From Silvanigrellaceae bacterium (lineage in GTDB: Bacteria > Bdellovibrionota > Oligoflexia > Silvanigrellales > Silvanigrellaceae), in NCBI GenBank assembly GCA_947475135.1, contig CANJMU010000006.1, positions 1 through 10,860 of the forward strand: DNA of 10,860 nt, in the 5' to 3' direction. The position numbers and the translations under genes are program-made. Each line of letters opens with the position of its first letter. The first letter of the stretch is position 1. Positions 1-7,440 of this stretch are shown piece after piece. The notes under the pieces were generated by a model, which did no database searches, was not told the origin of the DNA, and saw only the letters and a list, made by a program, of their open reading frames with translations.

Positions 1-32
1 ATAAAATAAATATTTTTCGAAAAGTAAGACAA

Positions 33-85
33 ATTCACGAATAAAGTCAACATTTCTGATGACTTTATTCAAACCACGCGTGAAT
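33..85. repeat. Imperfect hairpin beyond the pdh operon
   Basis: Ten-base arms GAATAAAGTC (39-48) and GACTTTATTC (61-70) flank a 12-base loop. The stem can be extended by ATTCAC (33-38) with GTGAAT (80-85) across a one-sided bulge. It lies 65-118 bases past the E2 stop codon, so it may end or stabilise the leftward operon transcript. There is no immediate run of T on either strand, so it is not a textbook factor-independent terminator. Nothing coding is seen in 1-150. Confidence 0.4.
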
Positions 86-150
86 CCATAACAATCATTG
101 AAATCATTGGAGTTGGAAATGTGTCGAGTTTAATTTTTGAACAGGTGTGA

Positions 151-1431
151 TTATAAAAAAGACATTGAAATAGGGTCTTCCAAATAACTTTTCAGGGTTT
201 TTAAGAATTCCGCACCCATGGCACCATCGATGACACGATGATCACAGCTTAATGTGACTTGCATAAGCTGTTGCACAACAATTTGTCCTTTGGGATCGAC
301 AACAGGTGTGGGAATGGTATTACCGACCGCTAAAATAGCGGCTTGTGGCGGATTAATAATCGCCGTAAAGTTTTCAATTCCCATAGAACCTAAATTGCTG
401 ATTGAAAACGTTCCGCCTGCATAATCTGTGGGTTGTAATTTTCCGTCTTTCGCCAATTGAACCAAGCGTTTTGTCTCAGATGCAATTTGAAAAATATTTA
501 ATTTATCGGCGTGTTTGACCACAGGTGTCATCAGTCCATTGGGAAGAGCAACAGCGACACTCATGTGAACATCTGTGTATTGGGCAATGTGGTCGTCTTG
601 CCAGGAAGAATTGATTTCGGGGTGTTTTTTAAGGGCACGGGCCAATACAAAAATCATGAGATCGTTGATAGAAAATTTTTGATCGTTTGTTACTTTAGCA
701 AGCGCCAATTTTCTCCAATTTAAAATGGTATCCATGGTTATGCGAACGGATAAATAAAAATGTGGAGAGTTGTGCACACTTTCCTTCAGACGGGTCGCAA
801 TGGTTTTGCGCATATTTGTCAAAGGAATTTTGATAACATTGGAAGTTACAAAATTTTGAGTTGATGTGTATGACATCGCTGACGAAGCGGAAGAAGCAGA
901 GTTTTGTGCACTTTCTAAATCCCTTTGAACGATACGTCCATTGGGGCCACTGCCTTGAATATGTGCTAAATTAATTCCCTTGTCCGAGGCAATTTTTTTA
1001 GCAAGGGGGCTGGCTTTCAGTTTTTCAGAAATTAAATGTTGAGTGCCAGCAACAGAAGAAGACGCCCTAGCTTGATTCTGAGAAAACGCGGACTCTTGTT
1101 TATTTGTTGTTTCTTTATTGTTAAGTTGCGAAGCTGCGGATGAACCGCCTTTTTTGGCTTTAAATTTATCTAAAATTTCTTGCCAGTTTTCATCGGATTT
1201 ACCAATAACAGCAATGGGATCTTGTAAGTTGCATTTTTGTCCATCACCCACCAAAATTTTTAATAAAATTCCACCAGCGGGAGCTTCAAATTCCATTGTT
1301 GCTTTGTCTGTGTCGATTTCAACAACAGCGGACCCGGCGACAACCTTGTCACCTTCTTTTTTTAACCATTTCGCAATTGAGCCTTCTTTCATTGTGTCTG
1401 AAAGCTTTGGCATTTCCATTACCGTGGCCAT
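151..1431 (-). CDS. pdhC: Pyruvate dehydrogenase E2, dihydrolipoamide acetyltransferase
   Basis: This is the core of the cytoplasmic pyruvate dehydrogenase complex. It moves the acetyl group from E1 through a lipoyl arm to coenzyme A. The 426 residues show one N-terminal lipoyl domain (about 3-78) with the lipoylated lysine K43 in DTDKATME, and a Ser/Ala/Gln-rich linker. A peripheral-subunit-binding domain follows (about 137-172, SPLAKKIASDKGI and GSGPNGRI), then a second low-complexity linker and the catalytic domain (about 200-426) with DHRVIDG, H398 and D402. Length and single-lipoyl design are ordinary for the family. The ATG at 1431 is preceded by an AAGGGGAA SD site overlapping the stop of the E1-beta gene 12 bases upstream, so the two are one transcriptional unit. 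A branched-chain or 2-oxoglutarate E2 is a less likely alternative. No E3 gene follows within the window. Confidence 0.95.
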   Translation of the reverse strand: MATVMEMPKLSDTMKEGSIAKWLKKEGDKVVAGSAVVEIDTDKATMEFEAPAGGILLKILVGDGQKCNLQDPIAVIGKSDENWQEILDKFKAKKGGSSAASQLNNKETTNKQESAFSQNQARASSSVAGTQHLISEKLKASPLAKKIASDKGINLAHIQGSGPNGRIVQRDLESAQNSASSASSAMSYTSTQNFVTSNVIKIPLTNMRKTIATRLKESVHNSPHFYLSVRITMDTILNWRKLALAKVTNDQKFSINDLMIFVLARALKKHPEINSSWQDDHIAQYTDVHMSVAVALPNGLMTPVVKHADKLNIFQIASETKRLVQLAKDGKLQPTDYAGGTFSISNLGSMGIENFTAIINPPQAAILAVGNTIPTPVVDPKGQIVVQQLMQVTLSCDHRVIDGAMGAEFLKTLKSYLEDPISMSFL

Positions 1432-1443
1432 GAAAAATTCCCC

Positions 1444-2424
1444 TTATTTCTTGTACAAAACTTGATTGATTGCGTGAATTAATTTTTTTCTATTCGGCAT
1501 CACTTCGTTTTCTTGGGCTTCATTGTAAGGCATAGGAACAAAATGATTTGTCACTCTTTCAGGTGGAGCGTCTAAATCATCAAAACATTCCTTCACGACC
1601 CTGTCCACAATATGGCAGCCAAAACTCGCAACACCCCAGCCTTCTTCAAGGACAACAAGGCGATTAGTCTTACGGACCGATTCAAAAATTAAATTTTCAT
1701 CCAAAGGCATAAGTGTGCGAGGATCTAACACTTCGATGCTGATTCCCTGGGCTTCCAATTCTTCTGCAACTTCAAGGGCAAGGTAAACCATTTTGTTCCA
1801 TGCAACTAAGGTCACATCTTTTCCGGATTTTTTAATGTCGCCAACGCCAATCGGAATCAGAAATTCACCATCGGGGACTTCACCTGTTTTTCCATACAGC
1901 ATTTCACTCTCTAGAAAGAGAACAGGGTTGTTGTCGCGAATCGCAGATTTTAAAAGGCCTTTGGCATCTGCAGGAATGACTGTGCTAATAATTTTCATTC
2001 CAGGGCAATTCACAAGCATGTGATCGACGCATTGGCTGTGTTGCGAGGAAAGCATGTGGGCGGCGCCGTGGGGACCGCGAATGACCATGGGAACTTGAAA
2101 TTGTCCCGCGCTCATGTAGAGCATTTTTGCGGCGTGATTGATGATTTGATCGAAGGCCTGAATTGCAAAATTCCAGGTCATCATTTCAATGATGGGGCGA
2201 AGGCCGCACATGGCTGCACCAACGCCAAGGCCTGCGAAGCCTGCTTCGGATATGGGTGCGTCGACAACTCTTTGGGGACCGAATTTTTCTAACATTCCTT
2301 TGGAAACTTTGTAGGCACCATTGTATTGGGCCACTTCTTCGCCCATTAAAAAAACGTTAGGGTCCCGTTCCATTTCTTCGCACATTGCTTGATTGAGTGC
2401 ATCTCGTAAACTTAATATTGCCAT
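1444..2424 (-). CDS. pdhB: Pyruvate dehydrogenase E1 component, beta subunit
   Basis: This is the beta half of the thiamine-diphosphate-dependent alpha2beta2 E1 that decarboxylates pyruvate and acetylates the lipoyl arm of E2. Visible family marks are the start MAILSLRDALNQAM, GEEVAQYNGAYKVSKG (28-43), the cofactor-activating glutamate E60 in ISEAGFAG, RGPHGAAHMLSSQHSQ (116-131) and the C-terminal LEEGWG segment. From the ATG at 2424 the protein is 326 residues, the usual family length. An in-frame TTG at 2460 would add 12 residues, but has no SD site and the family begins at MAIL, so I chose 2424. A weak GGAA lies just upstream. It follows E1-alpha by 72 bases and precedes E2 by 12. This is a simple beta subunit with no lipoyl domain fused to its N-terminus, unlike many free-living alphaproteobacteria. 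Confidence 0.95.
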   Translation of the reverse strand: MAILSLRDALNQAMCEEMERDPNVFLMGEEVAQYNGAYKVSKGMLEKFGPQRVVDAPISEAGFAGLGVGAAMCGLRPIIEMMTWNFAIQAFDQIINHAAKMLYMSAGQFQVPMVIRGPHGAAHMLSSQHSQCVDHMLVNCPGMKIISTVIPADAKGLLKSAIRDNNPVLFLESEMLYGKTGEVPDGEFLIPIGVGDIKKSGKDVTLVAWNKMVYLALEVAEELEAQGISIEVLDPRTLMPLDENLIFESVRKTNRLVVLEEGWGVASFGCHIVDRVVKECFDDLDAPPERVTNHFVPMPYNEAQENEVMPNRKKLIHAINQVLYKK

Positions 2425-2496
2425 AATTGAATTCCAATTCTTAAAATGAGTAAACCTCAAAATAAATATAACTTCTTAAAAACCTGCGTCAGACGG

Positions 2497-3465
2497 TTAA
2501 ACCAGCACGTGATCAAACAATTCATTGATATCTGGTTCAGGTGATTCTTCCGCAAAGGACACTGCTTTTTCAATAATTTCAGCAATTTCGTCTTCCCATT
2601 TTTCAAAATCTTTTTCTGAAGAACTGTGATTTTTTGTTAAATATTTTTGAAGCAACACAAGGGGATCTCTTTGTTTTTCTTTTTCAACTTCTTCTTTTGT
2701 TCTGTAACTTCCTGGATCAGAAACCGAATGTCCGCGGAAGCGATAGGTTTGGGCTTCGACAAAAATTGGGGCGCTTGTTTTTCGTGTTTCTGCGACGATT
2801 TCGGACATTTGTTGGTAACACTTGATGACATCGTGGCCATCCACAATGGCTTGGCGCATATTGTAACCTTTGGCACGGTCAGCTAAATTTTTAAGTGTGC
2901 ATGTGCGTGAAATGGCTGTTCCCATTCCATAGAGATTATTTTCAACAATAAAAATGCAAGGCAAGTTCCATATGGCAGCCATATTCAAAGCTTCATGAAA
3001 TTGTCCTTGATTAATAGCAGCATCACCTAAAAAGCAAACAGAAACCAAATCTTCTTTTTTGTATTTAATTTTCCAGCCTGCGCCTACGGCCAATGGAACT
3101 TGTCCACCAACAATTCCGTGACCACCCAGGAAGCGAAGTTTTTCGCTAAACATGTGCATGGATCCGCCTTTGCCGCGACTGCTCCCTGTGACTTTACCAA
3201 GCAGTTCGGCAATCATAACACCAGGGTCCATTCCTAAGGTAACAGGCATGGTGTGGTCACGATAACCCGTAATGACGTAATCTTCGCCTTTGCGTAGGGC
3301 ATTTAATGTCCCTGTGGCAACAGCTTCTTGGCCAATATAAAGGTGACAAAATCCACTGAATTTTTGTTGAACATACAATTGTCCGACGCGCTCTTCTAAG
3401 CGGCGGGACAGCAACATATCTTTATAAAATGAAATGCTCATTTCTTTTGAAATTAAATTGGACAC
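2497..3465 (-). CDS. pdhA: Pyruvate dehydrogenase E1 component, alpha subunit
   Basis: This is the alpha half of the alpha2beta2 E1, which binds the thiamine diphosphate and Mg2+. In the 322 residues I see FCHLYIGQEAV (39-49), GYRDHTMP (67-74), RGKGGSMHMF (97-106), the cofactor motif beginning GDAAINQGQFHEA (147-159) and closing with ENN (175-177), and the loop RFRGHSVSDPGSYR (242-255). The cofactor motif reads GDAA where GDGA is most usual, a conservative variation. The start is GTG at 3465 with AGGAG six bases upstream. That SD site overlaps the TAG stop of the preceding amidinotransferase-fold gene, so translation of the two is probably coupled. Length is in the normal range. A branched-chain 2-oxoacid dehydrogenase is possible but the motifs fit PDH better. 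Confidence 0.95.
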   Translation of the reverse strand: MSNLISKEMSISFYKDMLLSRRLEERVGQLYVQQKFSGFCHLYIGQEAVATGTLNALRKGEDYVITGYRDHTMPVTLGMDPGVMIAELLGKVTGSSRGKGGSMHMFSEKLRFLGGHGIVGGQVPLAVGAGWKIKYKKEDLVSVCFLGDAAINQGQFHEALNMAAIWNLPCIFIVENNLYGMGTAISRTCTLKNLADRAKGYNMRQAIVDGHDVIKCYQQMSEIVAETRKTSAPIFVEAQTYRFRGHSVSDPGSYRTKEEVEKEKQRDPLVLLQKYLTKNHSSSEKDFEKWEDEIAEIIEKAVSFAEESPEPDINELFDHVLV

Positions 3466-3476
3466 GAAAAACTCCT

Positions 3477-4397
3477 CTAATAAAACATCAACTTCATACA
3501 GAATACCGAACCACCGGCTTGAATAAATTCGTTGGTATCGACCTCATGTATGACAAATTCCTGCTCTTTTAATTTTTGATTGGCCTCGGTACAGCCTTTT
3601 TGAATGATGACATTTTTTTCGTCGGGACAATGGGCATTACATGCAAAGTAAGGCGAATCTGACCCTTGCTCAGAAATTTTTATCAGGTTTGAAAAAATAG
3701 ATTTTAATAAAAGAAGTCCTTGTGCTGTAAAAGCTTCTTCGCAGTACATAGCCGTTGTGGAATTCAGAACACTTAAACATGTGTCCAAATGGTAAAATTT
3801 TGGATTTTTTAATTCAAAAAGTGCAATGGGAACATCCAAATATTCGGATATTTTGTCATAGATTCTTTTTTCAGTGCGAAATCCATATCCACCAAGCAAA
3901 AATCTGTGATCATTTAGCCACAACATATCACCCATAGATTCGAAAAAATATTTTTCCGTGCGCGAAGCGATACGGTGGGTTTGGTAATTTTGGGAAACTA
4001 AAAAATCGTGGATAAATCCAACTTCTAAATTTCTTTGTGGGTGATGCATGTTGGAAAGAATGGCATGTTTTTCATAGTTTTTTGTATAAAAGGGAAAGCA
4101 TTGATTGGCACAAAAAACCATATCGGGCAAATCGCGTTGCGCAGGACAAACGACAACGTTAAAATCTAATTTTTTATAGATTTCTTTCAAATTTTCCCAT
4201 TGTTCCGTAGCTTTGTTTTTATCTATCTTATTTAAAGTTCCTGCTTCATTTGTCATATGGTCGTTGATGGCATAGGTGACATCAAAGTAACAAGGGTCGA
4301 CCATTAAAACATTTTGAGGTTTGGAAAATTTTTCGAAAGATTGGGGAATGACATTCAATTGGGAAACATTTTCGATGAGCTTTTTCATATTTTTCAT
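3477..4397 (-). CDS. Amidinotransferase / arginine-deiminase-fold hydrolase (DDAH-like)
   Basis: A 306-residue member of the guanidino-group-modifying superfamily, which attacks arginine-like substrates through a catalytic cysteine. Visible marks are MVDPCYFDV (32-40), DMVFCANQ (92-99) where many relatives have DMVFTAN, the carboxylate pair in FESMGD (E153, D157), the catalytic histidine H203 in FYHLDTCLS, and the C-terminal nucleophile C300 in GGSVFC. Residues are therefore present for hydrolysis, but the substrate (arginine, methylated arginine or another guanidine) cannot be told from sequence. It is compatible with arginine deiminase-type or dimethylarginine dimethylaminohydrolase-type activity. 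It lies 11 bases upstream of pdhA with an overlapping SD site, so it leads the pdh operon. Start is uncertain: a GGAG site at 4400-4403 is only two bases from the ATG at 4397 but 11 from a second ATG at 4388. Confidence 0.8.
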   Translation of the reverse strand: MKNMKKLIENVSQLNVIPQSFEKFSKPQNVLMVDPCYFDVTYAINDHMTNEAGTLNKIDKNKATEQWENLKEIYKKLDFNVVVCPAQRDLPDMVFCANQCFPFYTKNYEKHAILSNMHHPQRNLEVGFIHDFLVSQNYQTHRIASRTEKYFFESMGDMLWLNDHRFLLGGYGFRTEKRIYDKISEYLDVPIALFELKNPKFYHLDTCLSVLNSTTAMYCEEAFTAQGLLLLKSIFSNLIKISEQGSDSPYFACNAHCPDEKNVIIQKGCTEANQKLKEQEFVIHEVDTNEFIQAGGSVFCMKLMFY

Positions 4398-4412
4398 TTC
4401 TCCAAAAACGAA

Positions 4413-4448
4413 AACAAAAAAAACATTTCTGCAAAAAAGTTGCAGAAA
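4413..4448 (-). terminator. Factor-independent terminator of the uridine kinase gene
   Basis: On the minus strand a perfect nine-pair stem (TTTCTGCAA / TTGCAGAAA at 4426-4434 and 4440-4448, five-base loop) begins five bases past the udk stop codon. It is followed, after two bases, by eight T and a further T-rich stretch (4411-4423). This is a classic stem plus U-tract. It sits almost against the SD site of the next minus-strand gene. Confidence 0.8.
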
Positions 4449-4452
4449 ATTT

Positions 4453-5157
4453 TCAATTTTTTATATCCATCACCTTGTATAATAGATTTCTTATCTCTAA
4501 ATCAAAGGGTTCTTCACCGGAAATGATTTTATCCGCAGAATTTTTGGAATTTTCAACAAACAATTGGTGCATGGGTTTGACGCATTGTTGATATTGGGAC
4601 AATGCAAAATCCTTGGTGCGACCACGTTCGTTAATATCGCGAATGATTTTTCTTTGCAGGCGTGTGTCTTCTTTGGCATCAATAAAAAGTTTGTAGTCCA
4701 TACGTTTTAAAATGGCGGTTTCAAAAAAAATAAGAATGCCTTCAACGATAATGATTGGTCTTGGAAAAAGAATTTCAAAGGAGGGCTCGCGCTCACAAGT
4801 TGAAAAATTATATTTGGGTACGGAAACTGATTTTCCTAAAAAAAGCTGGTCTAAATGTCCTGCCAGCAAGGAAAAATCAATTTGTTCAGGATGATCAAAA
4901 TTGGTGTTCAGACGATCTTCAACAGGGATATGGCTTAAATCTTTGTAATAGGAATCTTGTGAGATGTGAATGGCCCGTTCTGTTCCAATAATTTCAACAA
5001 ATTCTTTGCAAAATGTACTTTTTCCACTTCCGGCACCCCCGCAAACACCAATAATAAAAGGAGTGAGTCTGACGTCGCTAAGCATTTTGTTATTTTTTAA
5101 AGTTTTTTTTCGACTCAATTTAAAATTATGTACTTTATGAGCTGTGTTTGTCCACAT
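4453..5157 (-). CDS. udk: Uridine kinase
   Basis: This enzyme phosphorylates uridine or cytidine to UMP or CMP using a nucleoside triphosphate, in the cytoplasmic pyrimidine salvage pathway. Numbered from the internal ATG at 5085, the P-loop GGAGSGKST is at 16-24, SQDSYYKDLSHIPVEDR (42-58) and NFDHPEQIDF (62-71) match the nucleoside-binding region, the Walker-B-like IIIVEGIL is at 111-118, and the lid RDINERGR at 149-156. From 5085 the length is 210 residues, the usual family size. Starting at 5157 adds 24 basic, low-information residues but gives an AAAGGG SD-like site seven bases upstream, while 5085 has no visible SD. I list the longer form because of that site; 5085 is a strong alternative. 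It ends in its own terminator and is divergent from the carboxylase operon. Confidence 0.93.
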   Translation of the reverse strand: MWTNTAHKVHNFKLSRKKTLKNNKMLSDVRLTPFIIGVCGGAGSGKSTFCKEFVEIIGTERAIHISQDSYYKDLSHIPVEDRLNTNFDHPEQIDFSLLAGHLDQLFLGKSVSVPKYNFSTCEREPSFEILFPRPIIIVEGILIFFETAILKRMDYKLFIDAKEDTRLQRKIIRDINERGRTKDFALSQYQQCVKPMHQLFVENSKNSADKIISGEEPFDLEIRNLLYKVMDIKN

Positions 5158-5158
5158 A

Positions 5159-5170
5159 AAAGGGCCCTTT
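5159..5170. repeat. 12-base perfect palindrome AAAGGGCCCTTT
   Basis: A perfect palindrome immediately upstream of the longer udk start codon. Its minus-strand half AAAGGG doubles as the only SD-like site for that start. It could be an operator or a small hairpin that masks the site, or chance. Confidence 0.35.
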
Positions 5171-5272
5171 CTTTGGTTCTTTGGCTTCTAGCGTCTATTT
5201 TAAGTGAGTGCAAGTTTTTGTTTTTTGAATAGAAATTTCTTGTTACTTTATTGTGAATTTTTGAACCTCAAG

Positions 5273-5301
5273 TTGACTCTTTACTTTGAAAAAGCCAAGA
5301 T
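5273..5301 (+). promoter_or_regulatory. Possible sigma-70 promoter of the carboxylase operon
   Basis: TTGACT (5273-5278) matches the -35 consensus at five of six bases. Seventeen bases later is CAAGAT (5296-5301), only three of six to the -10 consensus. It lies in the 180-base gap between the divergent genes udk and the B12-subunit gene, where two outward promoters are expected. For the udk side the best -10-like string is TAAAAT on the minus strand (5197-5202), without a convincing -35. Both calls are weak. Confidence 0.35.
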
Positions 5302-5302
5302 A

Positions 5303-5328
5303 TCCTAGAAAAATATCCCTTTTTAGGA
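5303..5328 (+). promoter_or_regulatory. Leader hairpin covering the SD site
   Basis: TCCTA (5303-5307) can pair with TAGGA (5324-5328), and AAAA (5309-5312) with TTTT (5320-5323), around one bulged G and a seven-base loop. The AGGA of the SD site for the start at 5338 lies wholly inside the stem. The fold would need to open for initiation. It is A/T-rich and not very stable, so a regulatory role is only a possibility. Confidence 0.3.
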
Positions 5329-5337
5329 ATTCGTCAT

Positions 5338-5817
5338 ATGTTTTATAAAAATGACTCTCAGAGCTTTTTTTTGAATGAAGATCAGACAAATCAGTCAAAT
5401 TCAAAAAGAATCACTTACACAAAAATTCCGCGGGTTTTGATTGCTAAATGCGGACTGGATGGCCACGATCGTGGTGCAAAATATATTGCACGGGCCCTTC
5501 GTGACGCAGGGATGGAAGTCATTTATACAGGAATTCGTCAATCCACCGAAGACGTTGCCCGTACTGCCGTTCAAGAAGATGTTGACATTGTGGGGTTATC
5601 GTTACTTTCTGGCGCTCACAAAACTTTATTTCCTAAATTATTAGAATCCCTCAAAAAAAATGGTGGGGAAAGTATTCCTGTTTTTGGTGGCGGAGTCATT
5701 CCAAAATCCGACATTCCTGAATTGTTGCAAAGTGGGGTCAAAGCAATTTTCACTCCAGGGACAAGTATTCAAGAGATTATTTCAGAAATTAAAAAAATAT
5801 TAGGGGCCGAAGAATGA
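5338..5817 (+). CDS. Stand-alone cobalamin-binding subunit of an acyl-CoA mutase (methylmalonyl-CoA mutase type)
   Basis: A 159-residue protein consisting of a B12-binding Rossmann-like domain with a roughly 30-residue polar N-terminal tail. The domain shows [20 protein letters not shown] (32-51) with the DxHxxG cobalt-ligand motif (D41, H43, G46), GLSLLSGAH (86-94) and FGGGVIP (116-122), all typical of the C-terminal domain of methylmalonyl-CoA mutase. Here the domain is a separate small subunit, as in two-part mutases. It would carry adenosylcobalamin for the conversion of methylmalonyl-CoA to succinyl-CoA with a large subunit encoded elsewhere. Isobutyryl-CoA or 2-hydroxyisobutyryl-CoA mutase small subunits look alike; the carboxylase neighbours favour methylmalonyl-CoA. 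Start ATG has AGGA nine bases upstream. Its TGA overlaps the next ATG (ATGA), so translation is coupled. Confidence 0.88.
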   Translation: MFYKNDSQSFFLNEDQTNQSNSKRITYTKIPRVLIAKCGLDGHDRGAKYIARALRDAGMEVIYTGIRQSTEDVARTAVQEDVDIVGLSLLSGAHKTLFPKLLESLKKNGGESIPVFGGGVIPKSDIPELLQSGVKAIFTPGTSIQEIISEIKKILGAEE

Positions 5818-7370
5818 CGCTGACAACAGAAAAAGCCATTCAATTACTCAAAGAAAAAAAATTTAAAAGTCAACTTGGTGGCGGGGAAGATCGCATTCAA
5901 AGGGAACATAAAAAAAATAAGTTAACAGCAAGGGAACGTATTCAAGAGCTTGTGGATGAAAACTCTTTTATAGAAATGGATGCTTTTGTCTTGCATCAAT
6001 GCGAACATTTCGGCATGGAAAATCAAAAAATACCTGGTGATGGCGTTGTCACAGGTTATGCTAAAATTCACGGACGACCTGTTTACTTATATGCTCAAGA
6101 CTTTACTGTTTTTGGTGGTTCCCTTGGTGAAATGCATGCCAAAAAAATATGTAAGGTCATGGATCTGTCTGTTCAAAATGGAGTTCCCATGATTGGTTTG
6201 AATGATAGCGGTGGGGCGCGCATTCAAGAAGGTGTGGTCAGTCTTGGTGGGTATGCAGATATTTTTTATAGAAATACCTTAGCCAGCGGAGTTGTTCCGC
6301 AAATTAGCGCTATTCTTGGTCCTTGTGCAGGTGGGGCTGTTTATTCTCCGGCAATCACAGATTTTATTATTATGACCCAAAAAACATCACACATGTTTAT
6401 TACGGGACCAGATGTTATTAAGACTGTGACAAATGAAGATGTCACATTCGAAAATTTAGGTGGTGCCAACACTCATCACACAAAAAGCGGTGTTGCCAGT
6501 CTTGTCTGCGAAGATGAATATCAAACATTAAGTACAGTGCGTCATCTGTTAAGTTATCTGCCACAAAATAATTTAGAGTCCCCACCAAAAACAGAAACTA
6601 AAGATGATCCGTTACGTTATTGCGATGAACTTAATTCTATTATTCCGAATAATTCCAATCAACCCTATCAAATGCTCGACATTGTTCATTCCATTTTTGA
6701 TAAAAATACGTTTTTTGAAATTCAACCGCAGTTTGCAAAAAATATGCTGATTGGATTTGCTCGATTGAATGGTGATGTTGTCGGAATTGTTGCGAACAAT
6801 CCTATGTTTTTATCTGGTGTTTTAGATATTAACGGCAGTGTCAAAGGAGCCCGATTTGTTCGTTTTTGTGACGCCTTTAATATTCCACTTGTTTCTTTAA
6901 CAGATGTCCCTGGATTTTTGCCTGGCACCGATCAGGAATGGCAAGGAATTATTAAACATGGCGCTAAGTTACTTTATGCATTTTGTGAATCCTCTGTTCC
7001 AAGAGCCAATATTATTACGCGAAAAGCCTACGGTGGTGCTTATGATGTCATGAATTCGAAACACATTGGTTGTGATGTGAATTACGCATGGCCATCCAGC
7101 GAAATTGCTGTCATGGGACCCGAAGGGGCTTGCAATATTATTTTTAAAAATGAGATTGAAAAATCGGAAAACCCAGATGCAAAAAGAAAACAATTGATTG
7201 AAGATTATAAAGAAAAATTGGCAAATCCTTATGTAGCGGCAGAACGTGGATTTATTGATGATGTGATTGAGCCTAGAATGACAAGAATTTATTTGATTCG
7301 CGCCTTAGAAATAAATAAAAATAAAAGAAAAAATTTACCAAAAAGAAAACATGGGAATATCCCGCTTTAA
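5814..7370 (+). CDS. pccB: Propionyl-CoA carboxylase, carboxyltransferase (beta) subunit
   Basis: A 518-residue biotin-dependent carboxyltransferase of the PccB family. It moves the carboxyl group from carboxybiotin to an acyl-CoA, most likely propionyl-CoA, giving methylmalonyl-CoA. The two crotonase-like halves are both complete. N-terminal: KLTARERI (36-43), [11 protein letters not shown] (101-111), GGARIQEGV (133-141) and the oxyanion segment [12 protein letters not shown] (169-180). C-terminal: [11 protein letters not shown] (365-375), [10 protein letters not shown] (404-413) and [14 protein letters not shown] (426-439). An aspartate at D411 sits where, as I recall, PccB enzymes that prefer propionyl-CoA have Asp and acetyl-CoA-accepting relatives have a hydrophobic residue. 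The C-terminal tail is rich in Lys and Arg. The start overlaps the stop of the B12 subunit by four bases, tying carboxylase and mutase subunit together. Confidence 0.93.
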   Translation: MTLTTEKAIQLLKEKKFKSQLGGGEDRIQREHKKNKLTARERIQELVDENSFIEMDAFVLHQCEHFGMENQKIPGDGVVTGYAKIHGRPVYLYAQDFTVFGGSLGEMHAKKICKVMDLSVQNGVPMIGLNDSGGARIQEGVVSLGGYADIFYRNTLASGVVPQISAILGPCAGGAVYSPAITDFIIMTQKTSHMFITGPDVIKTVTNEDVTFENLGGANTHHTKSGVASLVCEDEYQTLSTVRHLLSYLPQNNLESPPKTETKDDPLRYCDELNSIIPNNSNQPYQMLDIVHSIFDKNTFFEIQPQFAKNMLIGFARLNGDVVGIVANNPMFLSGVLDINGSVKGARFVRFCDAFNIPLVSLTDVPGFLPGTDQEWQGIIKHGAKLLYAFCESSVPRANIITRKAYGGAYDVMNSKHIGCDVNYAWPSSEIAVMGPEGACNIIFKNEIEKSENPDAKRKQLIEDYKEKLANPYVAAERGFIDDVIEPRMTRIYLIRALEINKNKRKNLPKRKHGNIPL

Positions 7371-7382
7371 TTTTGTGTTACC

Positions 7383-7416
7383 TTAACGTTAACTTACAAT
7401 TTAAGTGATGTTACTT
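7383..7416 (+). repeat. Palindrome and motif upstream of the biotin carboxylase gene
   Basis: The 70-base gap between pccB and the biotin carboxylase gene contains the perfect palindrome TTAACGTTAA (7383-7392). The 14-mer at 7384-7397 recurs with one mismatch at 10538-10551, and in both places TGTTACTT follows (7409-7416 and 10552-10559). This could be an operator or a degenerate repeat family; chance is not excluded. Confidence 0.35.
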
Positions 7417-7440
7417 TATTTTTATAGGATAATAAATTTT

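Noticed and set aside
2020..2292. 90-residue open frame on the plus strand opposite pdhB
   Set aside because: Antisense to conserved E1-beta sequence, no recognisable motif and no promoter or SD site.
5338..5817. Possibility that the B12-domain gene is the remnant of a broken full-length mutase
   Set aside because: It has its own SD site, a promoter-like upstream region and no large-subunit sequence upstream (the divergent udk gene lies there), so it is a genuine stand-alone subunit.
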